Of a DNA stretch of 64,000 nt, positions 46,156-55,487 are shown one piece after another; the first letter of the stretch is position 1; every line of letters begins with the position of its first letter. Under the pieces are notes generated by a model. The model was given only the letters and a program-made list of their open reading frames with translations. It did no database searches and was not told the origin of the DNA. A program made the position numbers and the translations under genes. The stretch comes from Sphingobacterium sp. UBA5670 (GTDB lineage Bacteria > Bacteroidota > Bacteroidia > Sphingobacteriales > Sphingobacteriaceae), in contig NZ_DIIM01000032.1 in the NCBI RefSeq assembly GCF_002420705.1, positions 1-64,000 of the forward strand. The letters run 5' to 3'.

Positions 46156-47166
46156 CTACGATTTATCAGCTTGATGCCCATGATCTTCGTCTATTGTAAT
46201 TGTCTGTTCCTCCTGTGTCAGCGGAGCTGGAGGAATTTCAGATACGTTTCTTTCAATCTCCTGGGTTTCGACATGAACAGCATATTGCGAAGGTTCAATC
46301 GGAATACCCATGACTGTAGCATATTCCCTGGTGTAAATTGCGCCAAAATATAAAATTGCAGCTGTATAATAGACCCAGAGCAGGATCAATACAAATGAAC
46401 CTGCGGCACCATAGGTATCTTGTGTCGCTGAATGCTCCAGATAAACTCCAATTAAATACCGCCCCAATACAAATAAAATTGAGGTGAATAAAGCCCCGGC
46501 CCGTACCGTCCGCCAATGTATATTGACATCCGGAAGCACTTTAAATATGACACTAAATAACAAAAATATAATCCCAAAGGATAAGGTAAAGTTAATCCCA
46601 TTCATCAACATCACTGTCATGTCCGGAAAATAGCGCTGTAGCTGATCTGTCGCCGCTAAAATTACACCATTGACTATGAGCGTAACGACCAACAAAAACC
46701 CTAAACCAATAACCAATGAGGAAGACAACAGTCTGTCCTGAATTAATTTTAGCCAACCTTTCTTCGGTTTTGCACGTACATGCCAAATCTTATTAATAGA
46801 ATTTTGGATGTCTCCAAAGACTGTCGTCGCTCCTAAAATCAACGTAATCGAACTGATAAGCAAGGCCAGATTTGATTTTCCCGAAAGCTGTAAATTCTGA
46901 ATAACTTCCTGGATCTGCTTTGCAGCACTATTTCCCACAAAACCGCGCAGTTCCATAAACACCTTTCCCTCAATAGCGTCTTCTCCATAAAAAATTCCCG
47001 CCAGCGCAATCATTAAAACCAATATAGGACCAATCGAGAAAACAGTATAATAGGATAATGATGCGCTGTACTTCATCGAATCCTCATTTAAAAATCCTGA
47101 GACAGTGCTCTTCAAAATTCGCCAATATGTTTTTAACTTGTTTCTACTTTTTGTTCTTATATCCAT
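46156..47166 (-). CDS. YihY/BrkB family membrane protein
   Basis: A 336-residue protein starting at the ATG at 47166 (MDIRTKSRNK); the frame extends ten codons further upstream. Six membrane segments are visible, with the family stretches YSASLSYYTVFSIGPILVLM, LGATTVFGDIQNSINKIWHV and LWVYYTAAILYFGA. Members were once called ribonuclease BN, now regarded as membrane proteins of unclear, possibly transport, function. The C-terminal tail is acidic and His-containing (DEDHGHQADKS). Confidence 0.88.
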   Translation of the reverse strand: MDIRTKSRNKLKTYWRILKSTVSGFLNEDSMKYSASLSYYTVFSIGPILVLMIALAGIFYGEDAIEGKVFMELRGFVGNSAAKQIQEVIQNLQLSGKSNLALLISSITLILGATTVFGDIQNSINKIWHVRAKPKKGWLKLIQDRLLSSSLVIGLGFLLVVTLIVNGVILAATDQLQRYFPDMTVMLMNGINFTLSFGIIFLLFSVIFKVLPDVNIHWRTVRAGALFTSILFVLGRYLIGVYLEHSATQDTYGAAGSFVLILLWVYYTAAILYFGAIYTREYATVMGIPIEPSQYAVHVETQEIERNVSEIPPAPLTQEEQTITIDEDHGHQADKS

Positions 47167-47234
47167 ATTCCTGTGCTTTGTTATACACAAGAACAAACCG
47201 TTTATAAGGGAAGAAAGTTTGTTTTTAGGGTGTT

Positions 47235-48515
47235 TTAATGTGAATAGTCCTCAATTGTTCCTTGGAGAACCAAATGGTCATGTCCTGCCACTTTCAGACT
47301 GAGATTAATGTCTGAAGCGACAGCCTTCAATAACAGAATAGTTGATATCTTCACTTCATCGGGCCAATCCGCCAACCGGAGTGCCACATTGGACAGCTCC
47401 ACAGTCTTATTGTATTTTGGCTGAATTTTATCCATATCCTTCGAAGTTGATAAAATACTGAATTCATTATCCCGCTTTTGAAACCATTGATAGAACAGTT
47501 TATTTGGAAGGAAGTTGGAAAGGTAGTGATCACCACGCATAGCTATTCTAACATCGGGAACTTTCGTTTCATAGGGAGTCTTCTCTTCCACCGTTTCGAA
47601 ATTCTCATCAACAGCATAATTAATGATAGTATCGGTTTGAACAACTTTATTTTTCAAAATCTCTATGTCTACATAATTTCCATCCAAATGTGACACCAGA
47701 GAATCAGCAGCGATAGGAAATTCCCGAAGCACTTGTTTTAACTTATTTTTCAGTTGGATATTCGGGATATTGGTCCAGCCTTTCCCAATGTAATTTGTGG
47801 ATACAAGTTCGCGAACAAGATACTCCTTTGGAAAGTTCCAGTCTTTTGAGAAAAATTCACCCGTAACATCGACGCGATCTCCTTTCAATTCAAATTCGAT
47901 AAAATTAGCAGTCGAAACATTACTGTAACGCAATGATTTACGTGTCAGCGTACTTGGGTGACTGATAAATTGTTCTATGGTCACCCAATTGTCTTTTGAC
48001 TGAATGAGCTGAATCATCTCATCCTTCTTTCTATCAAGATCAAAGCCCAAGCTTATCAACAAGTCGTCTCCTTTCCAGGCAAATGCGATTTTATTCTTTT
48101 GATGATAGGCATAACTCACACCTGGAGCAATATTTGTCTCCATAGTATCAACCTGTATTGCCTCCTTTAAAAACGTTAAAAATTGTTGCCTATCTTTCAG
48201 CTGGAAAAAAGCATAAAAGTTTTTTGGATGGTCTTCCAAAGCAAAAAGGAATACATTCGCTTTGATATCAATCCCGTTGTCTCTGAGTTTACTTAATTTT
48301 TTACCAAAATCCTGTCTTTCTTTCTGTGCCGTCTGCCATTTATCAAAAAATTGGTTCAACAGAATATCGTCCAATGATACGGTCAATAAAGACTTGCTTT
48401 TTTTATGGACCAATGATTTGTAAGACTGCTGCTGTCGAACTATATACCATCCCCAAGCAACTACTGCCGAAAATATAATGACACTTATCGTCCAAATTAT
48501 TATTTTTTTTATCAT
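47235..48515 (-). CDS. Membrane-anchored protein of unknown function (426 aa)
   Basis: One N-terminal membrane anchor (IIIWTISVIIFSAVVAWGWYIV) is followed by a large extracytoplasmic part of about 395 residues that I cannot assign. Features include a charged helical segment near residues 55-85, NVFLFALEDHPKNFYAFFQL and a C-terminal LNLSLKVAGHDHLVLQGTIE strand pair that looks like a lipid-binding or AsmA-like end. The protein is likely periplasmic, tethered to the inner membrane. It is a lone gene. Confidence 0.65.
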   Translation of the reverse strand: MIKKIIIWTISVIIFSAVVAWGWYIVRQQQSYKSLVHKKSKSLLTVSLDDILLNQFFDKWQTAQKERQDFGKKLSKLRDNGIDIKANVFLFALEDHPKNFYAFFQLKDRQQFLTFLKEAIQVDTMETNIAPGVSYAYHQKNKIAFAWKGDDLLISLGFDLDRKKDEMIQLIQSKDNWVTIEQFISHPSTLTRKSLRYSNVSTANFIEFELKGDRVDVTGEFFSKDWNFPKEYLVRELVSTNYIGKGWTNIPNIQLKNKLKQVLREFPIAADSLVSHLDGNYVDIEILKNKVVQTDTIINYAVDENFETVEEKTPYETKVPDVRIAMRGDHYLSNFLPNKLFYQWFQKRDNEFSILSTSKDMDKIQPKYNKTVELSNVALRLADWPDEVKISTILLLKAVASDINLSLKVAGHDHLVLQGTIEDYSH

Positions 48516-48660
48516 CCTCAGTTACCTCAATTGAATATTCAAATTTTGAACATCCATCTGGTGAAAATCCTTTATAATTTCTTTTTAAATCAATAATATC
48601 AAAAGTATCAAATGCAAGTCCATCTTTTCATCCCTGAATTCAGGGAATTGAGGGATTTAA

Positions 48661-49299
48661 TTAAGCTTCCCGGATCAATCCATATTCTATGGCTGATTTT
48701 ACTGCTGCAGTCACACTCTTGGTCTGAAATTTTTCCATTAGATTTTTCCGGTGGCTTTCCACTGTATGCGAACTGATAAACAGGGAATCTGCAATTTGAT
48801 TTGTCGTCATTCCCTGGGCCACAAAAGAAAGAACTTCTTTTTCCCGGCGCGTTAATTTTGGCACCTGTTTCAGGCCCATTTCCGCTTTCTTATTTAGGAT
48901 AGCCTGAGTTTTCGCACAGATATATCGTTTTCCGACAAGAACAGTGGATATTGCGGCCAGTATTTCATCACCATTTGCATTTTTCTGCAAATAGGCATTG
49001 GCTCCCTCATTCAAAATACTATTGATCACCGCAAATTCATTGTGAACGCTAAATGCAATGATTTTCAAATCCGTATTCGTTTCTTTCAAGCCTTTAACTA
49101 AGTCTATTCCGTTGGCATCAGGAAGATTAATATCCAACAACAATACCGAGGGTGCATCTGCCGCAATATTGTTGAATAACTCACTTGCACTGGAATACAT
49201 TCCCACAACTTCAAAATCTTCGTGGGTATTTATAATATTTTTCAATCCTTCAAGCAGCAAAGGATGATCGTCTGTAATTGCTATTTTAATCATTTTCAA
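48661..49299 (-). CDS. NarL/LuxR-type response regulator
   Basis: A 212-residue regulator. The receiver domain has ITDDHPLLLEGL (acidic pocket) and VLLLDINLPDANG with the phosphoacceptor Asp, then the switch Ser of IAFSVHN and Lys in LQKNANG. The C-terminal LuxR helix-turn-helix is LTRREKEVLSFVAQGMTTNQ, then SSHTVESHRKNLMEKF. It starts 4 bp after the TPR histidine kinase gene, so the two form a two-component pair. Its targets are unknown. Confidence 0.93.
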   Translation of the reverse strand: MKMIKIAITDDHPLLLEGLKNIINTHEDFEVVGMYSSASELFNNIAADAPSVLLLDINLPDANGIDLVKGLKETNTDLKIIAFSVHNEFAVINSILNEGANAYLQKNANGDEILAAISTVLVGKRYICAKTQAILNKKAEMGLKQVPKLTRREKEVLSFVAQGMTTNQIADSLFISSHTVESHRKNLMEKFQTKSVTAAVKSAIEYGLIREA

Positions 49300-49303
49300 A
49301 AAT

Positions 49304-51550
49304 TTAAATCATTGGCAGTTCCAATTCTATTGTTGTGCCCGCTCCGTTTTCCGAGATAATCTTCATTTCTCCTTGTAGAAATGAAAGTCTTGATCTCACA
49401 TTGTGCATTCCAGCAGAATGCTGTAAATCGATACTTTCCATATCAAAACCCTTGCCATCATCTTCAATAGTGATATGTAAACGATCTTTATGTGCAGAAA
49501 GTTGTATTAAAATAGTTGAAGCATCGGCATGCTTTAAGGCATTGTTGACCAATTCTTGGATAATTCTATATAAAGAAATCTCCTGTTCAGTGTTTAAACT
49601 CGATTCGAATTGCAAAAATTCACATTCAACTTGACATTTAGACTGACTCATTCGACTCGCATAATCCCTTAAAGCCTCTTTCAATCCATATTTTACGATT
49701 AAATCAGGCATAAGATTATGAGCGAGCCGACGAAGTTCATCGACAGCACCGTCCAACAAATCAATACTTTTATCGATTCCTTCCTTTACGGATTCTTGTT
49801 CAAAGTTAGTTTTACTGATAGACGATAAGCCTAATTTGGTGCTAGACAATAAACCACCCAGGCCGTCATGTAAATCCCGTGCAAGGCGGGTACGCTCTTT
49901 CTCCTCTCCTGCGAGCATCGCAGTTAGATTTTTGATTGCATGTTGCTGATTATTCTTTTCTATTTCAAGTTCATGCAAATGTTCCTTTTGCTTCAATGCC
50001 TTTGAACGCTGCCAATAGGCATAAAAGAGTAACATGATCACGATCAAACAGCTGATAAATAGCCAGATATAGATCGAATTCATCCGTGATTTAAAAGCAA
50101 TTTGTTTTTTGGAGACATCAAGCTCTTGTAAGCGCTGTTCATTTTCCAGTCGGCTTAATTGCAAATCCTGTTCCTTTTTATCGCGTTCGAGCTGTAATAC
50201 TTTAAGTTGCTGGGTTCGATTCAGTTCATTTAACTTCAGATTCTCAACCAACTGATGCTGCCTGTCATTCAATGCTTTCATCAACTTGATCTGCTGTTCC
50301 TTTTTCTCTCCTTCCAGTCGAAGCCGCATTAATTTTTGGTTCTGCAGTTCACGCTCATACTTTAGCTCCAGCTGCTTCGTCTTATCCAGTTTGTCCGAAT
50401 TAAATGCCTTTTCAAAGACGTCTATATAGCTTTTTTGATAGTTGAAAGCTTCTTCATATTTTCCTTCTTCCACACTTACTTCGGCCAACCTGCTAAACAA
50501 ACTTAATCCTACTTGGTAGTCATAATGAGGCTCCTGTTGAAGATTATACAGTGCTTGCTGTAAATATTTTTTACCCTCTTCGCGATGCCCCAATTTAAAA
50601 GATTCATCAGCCAGGACGCCATAAGCGGGTATCGTAATCGCATATTGGCCTGTTTCCGCGGCGATATCTAAAGCCTGCTTTGCATATGATATCGCTTTTT
50701 TACTGCCATTATCAGGATAAAACTCATGATACAGATTCGCTAGGTTAACAGAAACATACGCTAGATCAGTGGGATTAACCATATTCTTCTCACGATCTTT
50801 AACCAAATTATATGCGTCAAGATAATGCTGCTCAGCTTTCCTCAACAAATTGCGGTCTGTATTATTTGATCTATACTCCTCTTCAAATAAGTAACCTGCT
50901 TGCATATAGGCGTCAAATAAACTATTGATATTTTTCCCCTCTTTAGCTGTTTCCAACAAAAGTGATGTATACTTCTCCTGAAAATCATAATTACGCTGAT
51001 TCGCATAGATAGCTGTAAGCTCCTTATAAACCGCCAATTTTCGGGCAATATTTGCTTCAGTCTGTGGCGCCTTTTCCAAAAATGAAATTGCTTTATGGAA
51101 CTGGGAAACAGCCTCATCTTCCTTATTCTGGCGTGTCATAACCCATCCATCACAATAATGAACATAGCCCTTGATGCCATTATCGTTAACTATTGGGAGT
51201 ACAGATTTAGCGTGTTCTAAATAGTAGCGTGATTTTTCAAATGCATGATCGTTAAAGCTATTCATGGCAGCTATGCAATTCAAATAGGCATAATATTGTT
51301 TGTCGGGGTAATTTCTGGCCAGCTGAATATTATCATTCAGCAATTGACTCGCCAGCGCCTTCTCATTACTAAAATATAAAGCCTGAGCATATTTTCCGGT
51401 CAACAAAAAACGCTCCCTGCTCCCCAAAGGAAGACTGTAGTACGATTTTTTTAACTCCAGCAGTTGTTCTTGGGCAAAAACAGTACAACAGACGCATAAA
51501 AAGATAAAAAATATCAGTACCGATCTCCAAAAATTTCGAATATGCCCCAT
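49304..51550 (-). CDS. TPR-containing sensor histidine kinase (HisKA_3)
   Basis: A 748-residue kinase. A signal peptide (SVLIFFIFLCVCCTVFAQ) exports a periplasmic region of about 370 residues made of tetratricopeptide repeats. A coiled coil rich in Gln, Leu and Lys (about 390-490) is followed by one membrane helix (YIWLFISCLIVIMLLFYAYW). The cytosolic part has a HisKA_3 H box (RLARDLHDGLGGLLSS) and an ATPase with LVNNALKHADA and DDGKGFD. It partners the downstream NarL-type regulator. TPRs would sense a protein or peptide ligand. Confidence 0.92.
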   Translation of the reverse strand: MGHIRNFWRSVLIFFIFLCVCCTVFAQEQLLELKKSYYSLPLGSRERFLLTGKYAQALYFSNEKALASQLLNDNIQLARNYPDKQYYAYLNCIAAMNSFNDHAFEKSRYYLEHAKSVLPIVNDNGIKGYVHYCDGWVMTRQNKEDEAVSQFHKAISFLEKAPQTEANIARKLAVYKELTAIYANQRNYDFQEKYTSLLLETAKEGKNINSLFDAYMQAGYLFEEEYRSNNTDRNLLRKAEQHYLDAYNLVKDREKNMVNPTDLAYVSVNLANLYHEFYPDNGSKKAISYAKQALDIAAETGQYAITIPAYGVLADESFKLGHREEGKKYLQQALYNLQQEPHYDYQVGLSLFSRLAEVSVEEGKYEEAFNYQKSYIDVFEKAFNSDKLDKTKQLELKYERELQNQKLMRLRLEGEKKEQQIKLMKALNDRQHQLVENLKLNELNRTQQLKVLQLERDKKEQDLQLSRLENEQRLQELDVSKKQIAFKSRMNSIYIWLFISCLIVIMLLFYAYWQRSKALKQKEHLHELEIEKNNQQHAIKNLTAMLAGEEKERTRLARDLHDGLGGLLSSTKLGLSSISKTNFEQESVKEGIDKSIDLLDGAVDELRRLAHNLMPDLIVKYGLKEALRDYASRMSQSKCQVECEFLQFESSLNTEQEISLYRIIQELVNNALKHADASTILIQLSAHKDRLHITIEDDGKGFDMESIDLQHSAGMHNVRSRLSFLQGEMKIISENGAGTTIELELPMI

Positions 51551-51584
51551 AAAAAAAATAATTGCTCAAGCTATGTGAATAAGC

Positions 51585-51615
51585 CAAACTTAGATAAATT
51601 TACCTGTATACGCAA
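51585..51615 (-). promoter_or_regulatory. Promoter of the TPR kinase operon
   Basis: On the minus strand: TTG (51615-51613), then 20 nt, then TAAGTTTG (51592-51585), matching the Bacteroidota consensus. It lies 35 nt upstream of the kinase start. Confidence 0.6.
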
Positions 51616-51703
51616 TTAATTATCCCAAATAGAAGTTAAAGAGACGCTGTTATTATCTTAATTAACTGCACCTTGCCGAGCAAAAAATTGTACCTTTATA
51701 ACA

Positions 51704-52033
51704 ATGAAGTACATATATCTTTTTCTTGCCATAGCTGCTGAGATCCTAGCAACCACTTTCCTCAAAAAGTCCGAAGGTTTTACCCTTATAAAACCGACTA
51801 TGATCTGTATCGCCGGTTATATCATCGCCTTTTATTTTTTAAGTATTACCCTGAAATACTTACCCGTTGGTATATCCTACGCAATTTGGTCCGGTGTTGG
51901 TATTGTAGCGATTACATTAATTGGGATGTTCTTATTTAAACAAATTCCCGATACAGCGGCCATTATTGGAATGACACTCATTGTCGCCGGCGTGATTATT
52001 ATCAATCTATTTTCAAAAATGGGCGCACATTAG
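51704..52033 (+). CDS. Small multidrug resistance (SMR) transporter
   Basis: A 109-residue four-helix transporter of the EmrE/QacC/SugE family. The essential membrane Glu is E13 in AIAAEILATTFLKKSEG. VGISYAIWSGVGIVAITLIG carries the GxG/Trp motif of helix 3, and the last helix ends in GVIIINLFSK. Members exchange protons for cationic drugs or guanidinium compounds. The match is to the drug-exporter branch by the general pattern, but the substrate is not certain. It is a single gene. Confidence 0.9.
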   Translation: MKYIYLFLAIAAEILATTFLKKSEGFTLIKPTMICIAGYIIAFYFLSITLKYLPVGISYAIWSGVGIVAITLIGMFLFKQIPDTAAIIGMTLIVAGVIIINLFSKMGAH

Positions 52034-52054
52034 CTGATCTAAGATCTAAATTTG

Positions 52055-52062
52055 TATTTTTG
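52055..52062 (+). promoter_or_regulatory. Probable -7 box of the DEAD-box-like gene
   Basis: TATTTTTG fits TAnnTTTG, 24 nt before the GTG start. No good -33 TTG at the expected spacing. Confidence 0.4.
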
Positions 52063-52086
52063 TAACTTACATAAATTAAAGGATAC

Positions 52087-53385
52087 GTGTCGTTAGAGAA
52101 ACTAAAACTTAGCAAAAGATTGACTGCTACGATGACTGAACTCGGTTATCTGGCTCCAAAGGAAATTCAAAGTAGATGCATTTCCAGAATTCTTGGTGGA
52201 CAGGATGTAATTGCCATAGCTCCCGAAGGTGCTGGTAAAACCACTACTTATGTCTTATCGACCTTGATGAAGCTGAAATTCACTACAGATGAAGCTCCAA
52301 AGTTTTTGATCTTGGCGCCTAATGAAGAACGTATCGACGAGATTGTTGAGAGATTCTACCAGTTAAGCAAAAACAAAGGTCTTCGCATCATTGGATTGCG
52401 GGCTTCGGGCAGCATGGAGGAAGAAATCGAAGAACTGGTTGATGGAAAAGACATCGTCGTAGCTACTCCGAATCGTGCAAGAGCTATTTATCTTAAATTG
52501 GCCTTGAATCTCAACCGCATTCAGACATTAATTATCGATGATGCTGAAGAGATTATCAAACAAGGAATGCAAAATACAGTAAGGGAATTGGCCGAAAGCT
52601 GCGGAAAAGTACAACATTTGGTATTCAGTACTGTTGAACACCAAAAACTTTATGACATGATCGACAATTTCATGAATGAAAATTGTGCCTCAGTCGAAAT
52701 AGATGAGCTTGAAAACGACACCGTCGACACCCTAGATCTATTATTATATCATGTTCCTAATTTCACAACAAAGATCAATTTATTAAATCTTCTGTTGCAG
52801 GATAAAGAAGTATTTCAAAAAGTAGTTGTCTTTGTAAACTCGAAGCTTACTGCCCAAAAGTTGGCCAGCAGTTTGTTCAGTAGCAATAAAGAAGAAATCG
52901 CTATCCTCAATCCATTGTTCTACGATGATTTTGGCTATGAGACCATGGAAGATTTCAAGGAAAACAGTCAATCTCGCGTGTTGATTATTGCACGGGAAAA
53001 TACAAACGATGTTGACCTTTCCGCTGTTCCATTCATTTTTCAATTTGAGTTACCGAATGAAAAGGAGGAATTCTTAAATCATCTTGTTAAAAATGACCAA
53101 AATGAAGAATCGGTCGTATTGACTTTCACAACAGATCTGGAATTACCTATGGTCAAAAAAATTGAACAGGCCGTTGGTAAAAGAATGGATGTTTTGGAAT
53201 TGCCGGAGGATCTTGCGGTTTATAATCCCATCACCGATAAGAAGAAAAAGTCGAGCAAGGAGGAAGATAAAGAAGATCTTTCCCGTGGTGGCGCCTTTCA
53301 CCAAAAAAAAGAAAGCAATGCCAAGACTTTTAATTATGGGGGTGGCGAAAAGGCAAAGATGACGATGAAAATGAAAAAGAAATAA
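52087..53385 (+). CDS. DEAD-box helicase-like protein with degenerate motifs
   Basis: A 432-residue protein built on the DEAD-box RNA helicase fold. The Walker A motif is intact (APEGAGKT, 45-52). Motif Ia is LAPNEER, Ib is ATPNR, and motif II reads DDAE (151-154) instead of DEAD. The SAT motif is reduced to FST (180-182). In the second RecA-like domain the RGIDxP and HRIGRTGR motifs are not recognisable (NDVDLSAVPFIFQFE, then FLNHLVKN). A Lys-rich basic tail closes the protein. It likely binds RNA but may not unwind it. The GTG start is the only good one. Confidence 0.75.
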   Translation: MSLEKLKLSKRLTATMTELGYLAPKEIQSRCISRILGGQDVIAIAPEGAGKTTTYVLSTLMKLKFTTDEAPKFLILAPNEERIDEIVERFYQLSKNKGLRIIGLRASGSMEEEIEELVDGKDIVVATPNRARAIYLKLALNLNRIQTLIIDDAEEIIKQGMQNTVRELAESCGKVQHLVFSTVEHQKLYDMIDNFMNENCASVEIDELENDTVDTLDLLLYHVPNFTTKINLLNLLLQDKEVFQKVVVFVNSKLTAQKLASSLFSSNKEEIAILNPLFYDDFGYETMEDFKENSQSRVLIIARENTNDVDLSAVPFIFQFELPNEKEEFLNHLVKNDQNEESVVLTFTTDLELPMVKKIEQAVGKRMDVLELPEDLAVYNPITDKKKKSSKEEDKEDLSRGGAFHQKKESNAKTFNYGGGEKAKMTMKMKKK

Positions 53386-53414
53386 AAAAGGGAAGTTTTC
53401 AACTTCCCTTTTTT
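53384..53414. terminator. Bidirectional terminator
   Basis: Perfect 14-bp arms AAAAAAGGGAAGTT (53384-53397) and AACTTCCCTTTTTT (53401-53414) with a 3-nt loop; it begins at the DEAD-box-like stop codon. Confidence 0.85.
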
Positions 53415-53479
53415 ATTTTTTGCTGAAAGATGAATACTGCTCCAATAAGTCTGTTGCACCATGCGAATCCCCAGACAGT

Positions 53480-54574
53480 TTATTTTAAAACCTTCTTCAA
53501 CAATTTTATATAAGCATTTGCAATCCGCTCCATGCCCTGATCATTTGGATGAGCATAGTCCACAGTTGAATTCAGGTCCAAATTAAGCTCTTGACTCGAC
53601 AACAGGAAAAGCTGGCGAACACCTTTCGATTGTAATTTTTCAAACGTTGCCTTCAACACACGGCTACTTTGCTGATACTCTGCATTTTTATCCTCATTGA
53701 AAACTTCGGCTATATTGCCCGAACTATGCTGAGTCAAAATAATAGGCGTTGCAGGATGTTCTTTTCTTAAAAATGTCACCGAATTGACCAACAAAGAATC
53801 CAATTGCTTTTCTGTTAACGACTTTGAAATAGCCAGATTGGGAATACAATCGAGAATATAGCAGGCGGCATCCTCTTGGTTCATCATATTTAAAATGGGT
53901 TGTTCGAGTCGACCATTTCCAGAGAAACATAAATTGATCACCTCGTGATTAAATGCTCGCCCTACCTGGCTGGTCCAAGCCAAACCAGGACGACTCGTAC
54001 AGGCACCCTGTCCGATCGACGTTCCATAAACGACAATTGGTTTTGCAGCAGTAGTATGAGTATATGTTAATTTTTCACTGTTGGGAACGCCTATCTTCAA
54101 CCATTTAACGCTATTGTATAAAGGAAGATATAGACGGTAGTTCAACTTTTCATTGCGCCCAATATTTTTCCATCTATATGAAATGGTGTCCGAAAAATCA
54201 TAATTCCCATAAGCCCACTTCCATTCTTTCTTTGCAGTGTCATAAGCATAAAGATCCACGCCACTGACACCGGTTGTCGGCATATGGGCCATATTTAAAC
54301 CTCCTGCCACTTGATATTGAACGGTTATTTCGGGAGAAGCGGTTTGAAAGTCTATATAGAATCCAGCACTGTTTTTCCCCAGTTCCCATACGGGTTTGCG
54401 TACTTGGCTTTCCAATTCATCGGGAAGCCGGTTAAACCCAGAAAGCTTCTGATTCTCCAGTCTACCTTCCACATGTTTATCTTCAAGTGGAGAAAACCAA
54501 CGATAATTTTCCTGCGCTTTGATGACAGAAAAAGACAACAGCAAGAAAGCTGTCAACGCAACTTTTGAAAACAT
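53480..54574 (-). CDS. Secreted SGNH/GDSL-type esterase
   Basis: A 364-residue exported hydrolase (signal VALTAFLLLSFSVIKAQ). An N-terminal SGNH-associated beta domain (residues about 25-170, FYIDFQTASPEITVQYQV) precedes the hydrolase. The catalytic Ser is in VVYGTSIGQGA, the oxyanion Gly and Asn in CFSGNGRLEQ, and the Asp/His pair in DYAHPNDQG. It probably deacetylates or deacylates glycans outside the cell. It is a lone gene. Confidence 0.87.
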   Translation of the reverse strand: MFSKVALTAFLLLSFSVIKAQENYRWFSPLEDKHVEGRLENQKLSGFNRLPDELESQVRKPVWELGKNSAGFYIDFQTASPEITVQYQVAGGLNMAHMPTTGVSGVDLYAYDTAKKEWKWAYGNYDFSDTISYRWKNIGRNEKLNYRLYLPLYNSVKWLKIGVPNSEKLTYTHTTAAKPIVVYGTSIGQGACTSRPGLAWTSQVGRAFNHEVINLCFSGNGRLEQPILNMMNQEDAACYILDCIPNLAISKSLTEKQLDSLLVNSVTFLRKEHPATPIILTQHSSGNIAEVFNEDKNAEYQQSSRVLKATFEKLQSKGVRQLFLLSSQELNLDLNSTVDYAHPNDQGMERIANAYIKLLKKVLK

Positions 54575-54613
54575 ACAATAATTTAGCTTTATTTGGGTGT
54601 AATTGATTATAAA

Positions 54614-54635
54614 AAAGGAGCCTATTGGCTCCTTT
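54614..54635 (-). terminator. Terminator of the recQ-kdsA operon
   Basis: Nine-base arms AAAGGAGCC (54614-54622) and GGCTCCTTT (54627-54635), 4-nt loop, with a T run on the minus strand just after it. It lies 23 bp past the kdsA stop. Confidence 0.75.
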
Positions 54636-54657
54636 CTATTGCGATTTATTTATTATA

Positions 54658-55473
54658 CTATAAAATAGCTTGTCTAACGCGTACCAGTTTTTCCATCAAG
54701 CCTTCAAGCAAATCCAAATGTAACATGTTGGCGCCATCGGACTTTGCATTTGCCGGATCAGGATGTGTTTCGATAAACAGACCATCAGCGCCCACGGCGA
54801 TTGCAGCTTTTGCAATTGTTTCAATCAGCGCAGGCTTCCCTCCTGTTACGCCAGAAGTCTGATTCGGTTGTTGTAAGGAATGGGTACAGTCCATGACAGT
54901 AGGTACATTAAAGGAACGCATTTCGGGAATCCCTCTATAATCAACAATAAGATCCTGATAACCAAACGTATTGCCACGATCAGTTAAAAAAACTTTCTCA
55001 TTACCAGATTCAATAATTTTATCTACCGCAAACTTCATGGAACCAGCACTCAAAAACTGCCCCTTCTTTACGTTTACTACCTTGTTTGTCTTTGCTGCCG
55101 CAACCAATAAATCCGTTTGGCGACACAAAAATGCAGGAATCTGAAGAACGTCAACATAAGCCGCTGCCATCTCTGCCTCATGGCTCTCATGGATATCCGT
55201 AACAGTCGGTACGCCAAAAGTCTTCCCTACTTTTTCCAAAATCTTCAAGGCCTTTTCATCACCTATCCCCATAAAAGAATCTAGGCGAGATCTATTTGCT
55301 TTACGATAAGATCCCTTAAAAATGTAAGGAATATTAAGTTTATCTGTAATAGTAACAATCTTTTCAGCAATACGCAAAGCGATTTCTTCTCCTTCAATTG
55401 CACATGGCCCCGCCATTAAAAAGAAATTCTGCGATGTCCCATTCTTGATTTCGGGAATGTATTTATTAATCAT
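54658..55473 (-). CDS. kdsA: 3-deoxy-8-phosphooctulonate synthase
   Basis: The enzyme condenses arabinose 5-phosphate and phosphoenolpyruvate to KDO 8-phosphate for the lipopolysaccharide inner core. It is 271 residues, the normal length. The barrel motifs FLMAGPCAIEGEE, IFKGSYRKANRSR, GVPTVTDIHES and DLIVDYRGIPEMRS are all clear. Its substrate is made by the kdsD product, encoded divergently from the recQ-kdsA operon. It begins 14 bp after recQ. Confidence 0.95.
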   Translation of the reverse strand: MINKYIPEIKNGTSQNFFLMAGPCAIEGEEIALRIAEKIVTITDKLNIPYIFKGSYRKANRSRLDSFMGIGDEKALKILEKVGKTFGVPTVTDIHESHEAEMAAAYVDVLQIPAFLCRQTDLLVAAAKTNKVVNVKKGQFLSAGSMKFAVDKIIESGNEKVFLTDRGNTFGYQDLIVDYRGIPEMRSFNVPTVMDCTHSLQQPNQTSGVTGGKPALIETIAKAAIAVGADGLFIETHPDPANAKSDGANMLHLDLLEGLMEKLVRVRQAIL

Positions 55474-55487
55474 ATAAATTTAAAAAA

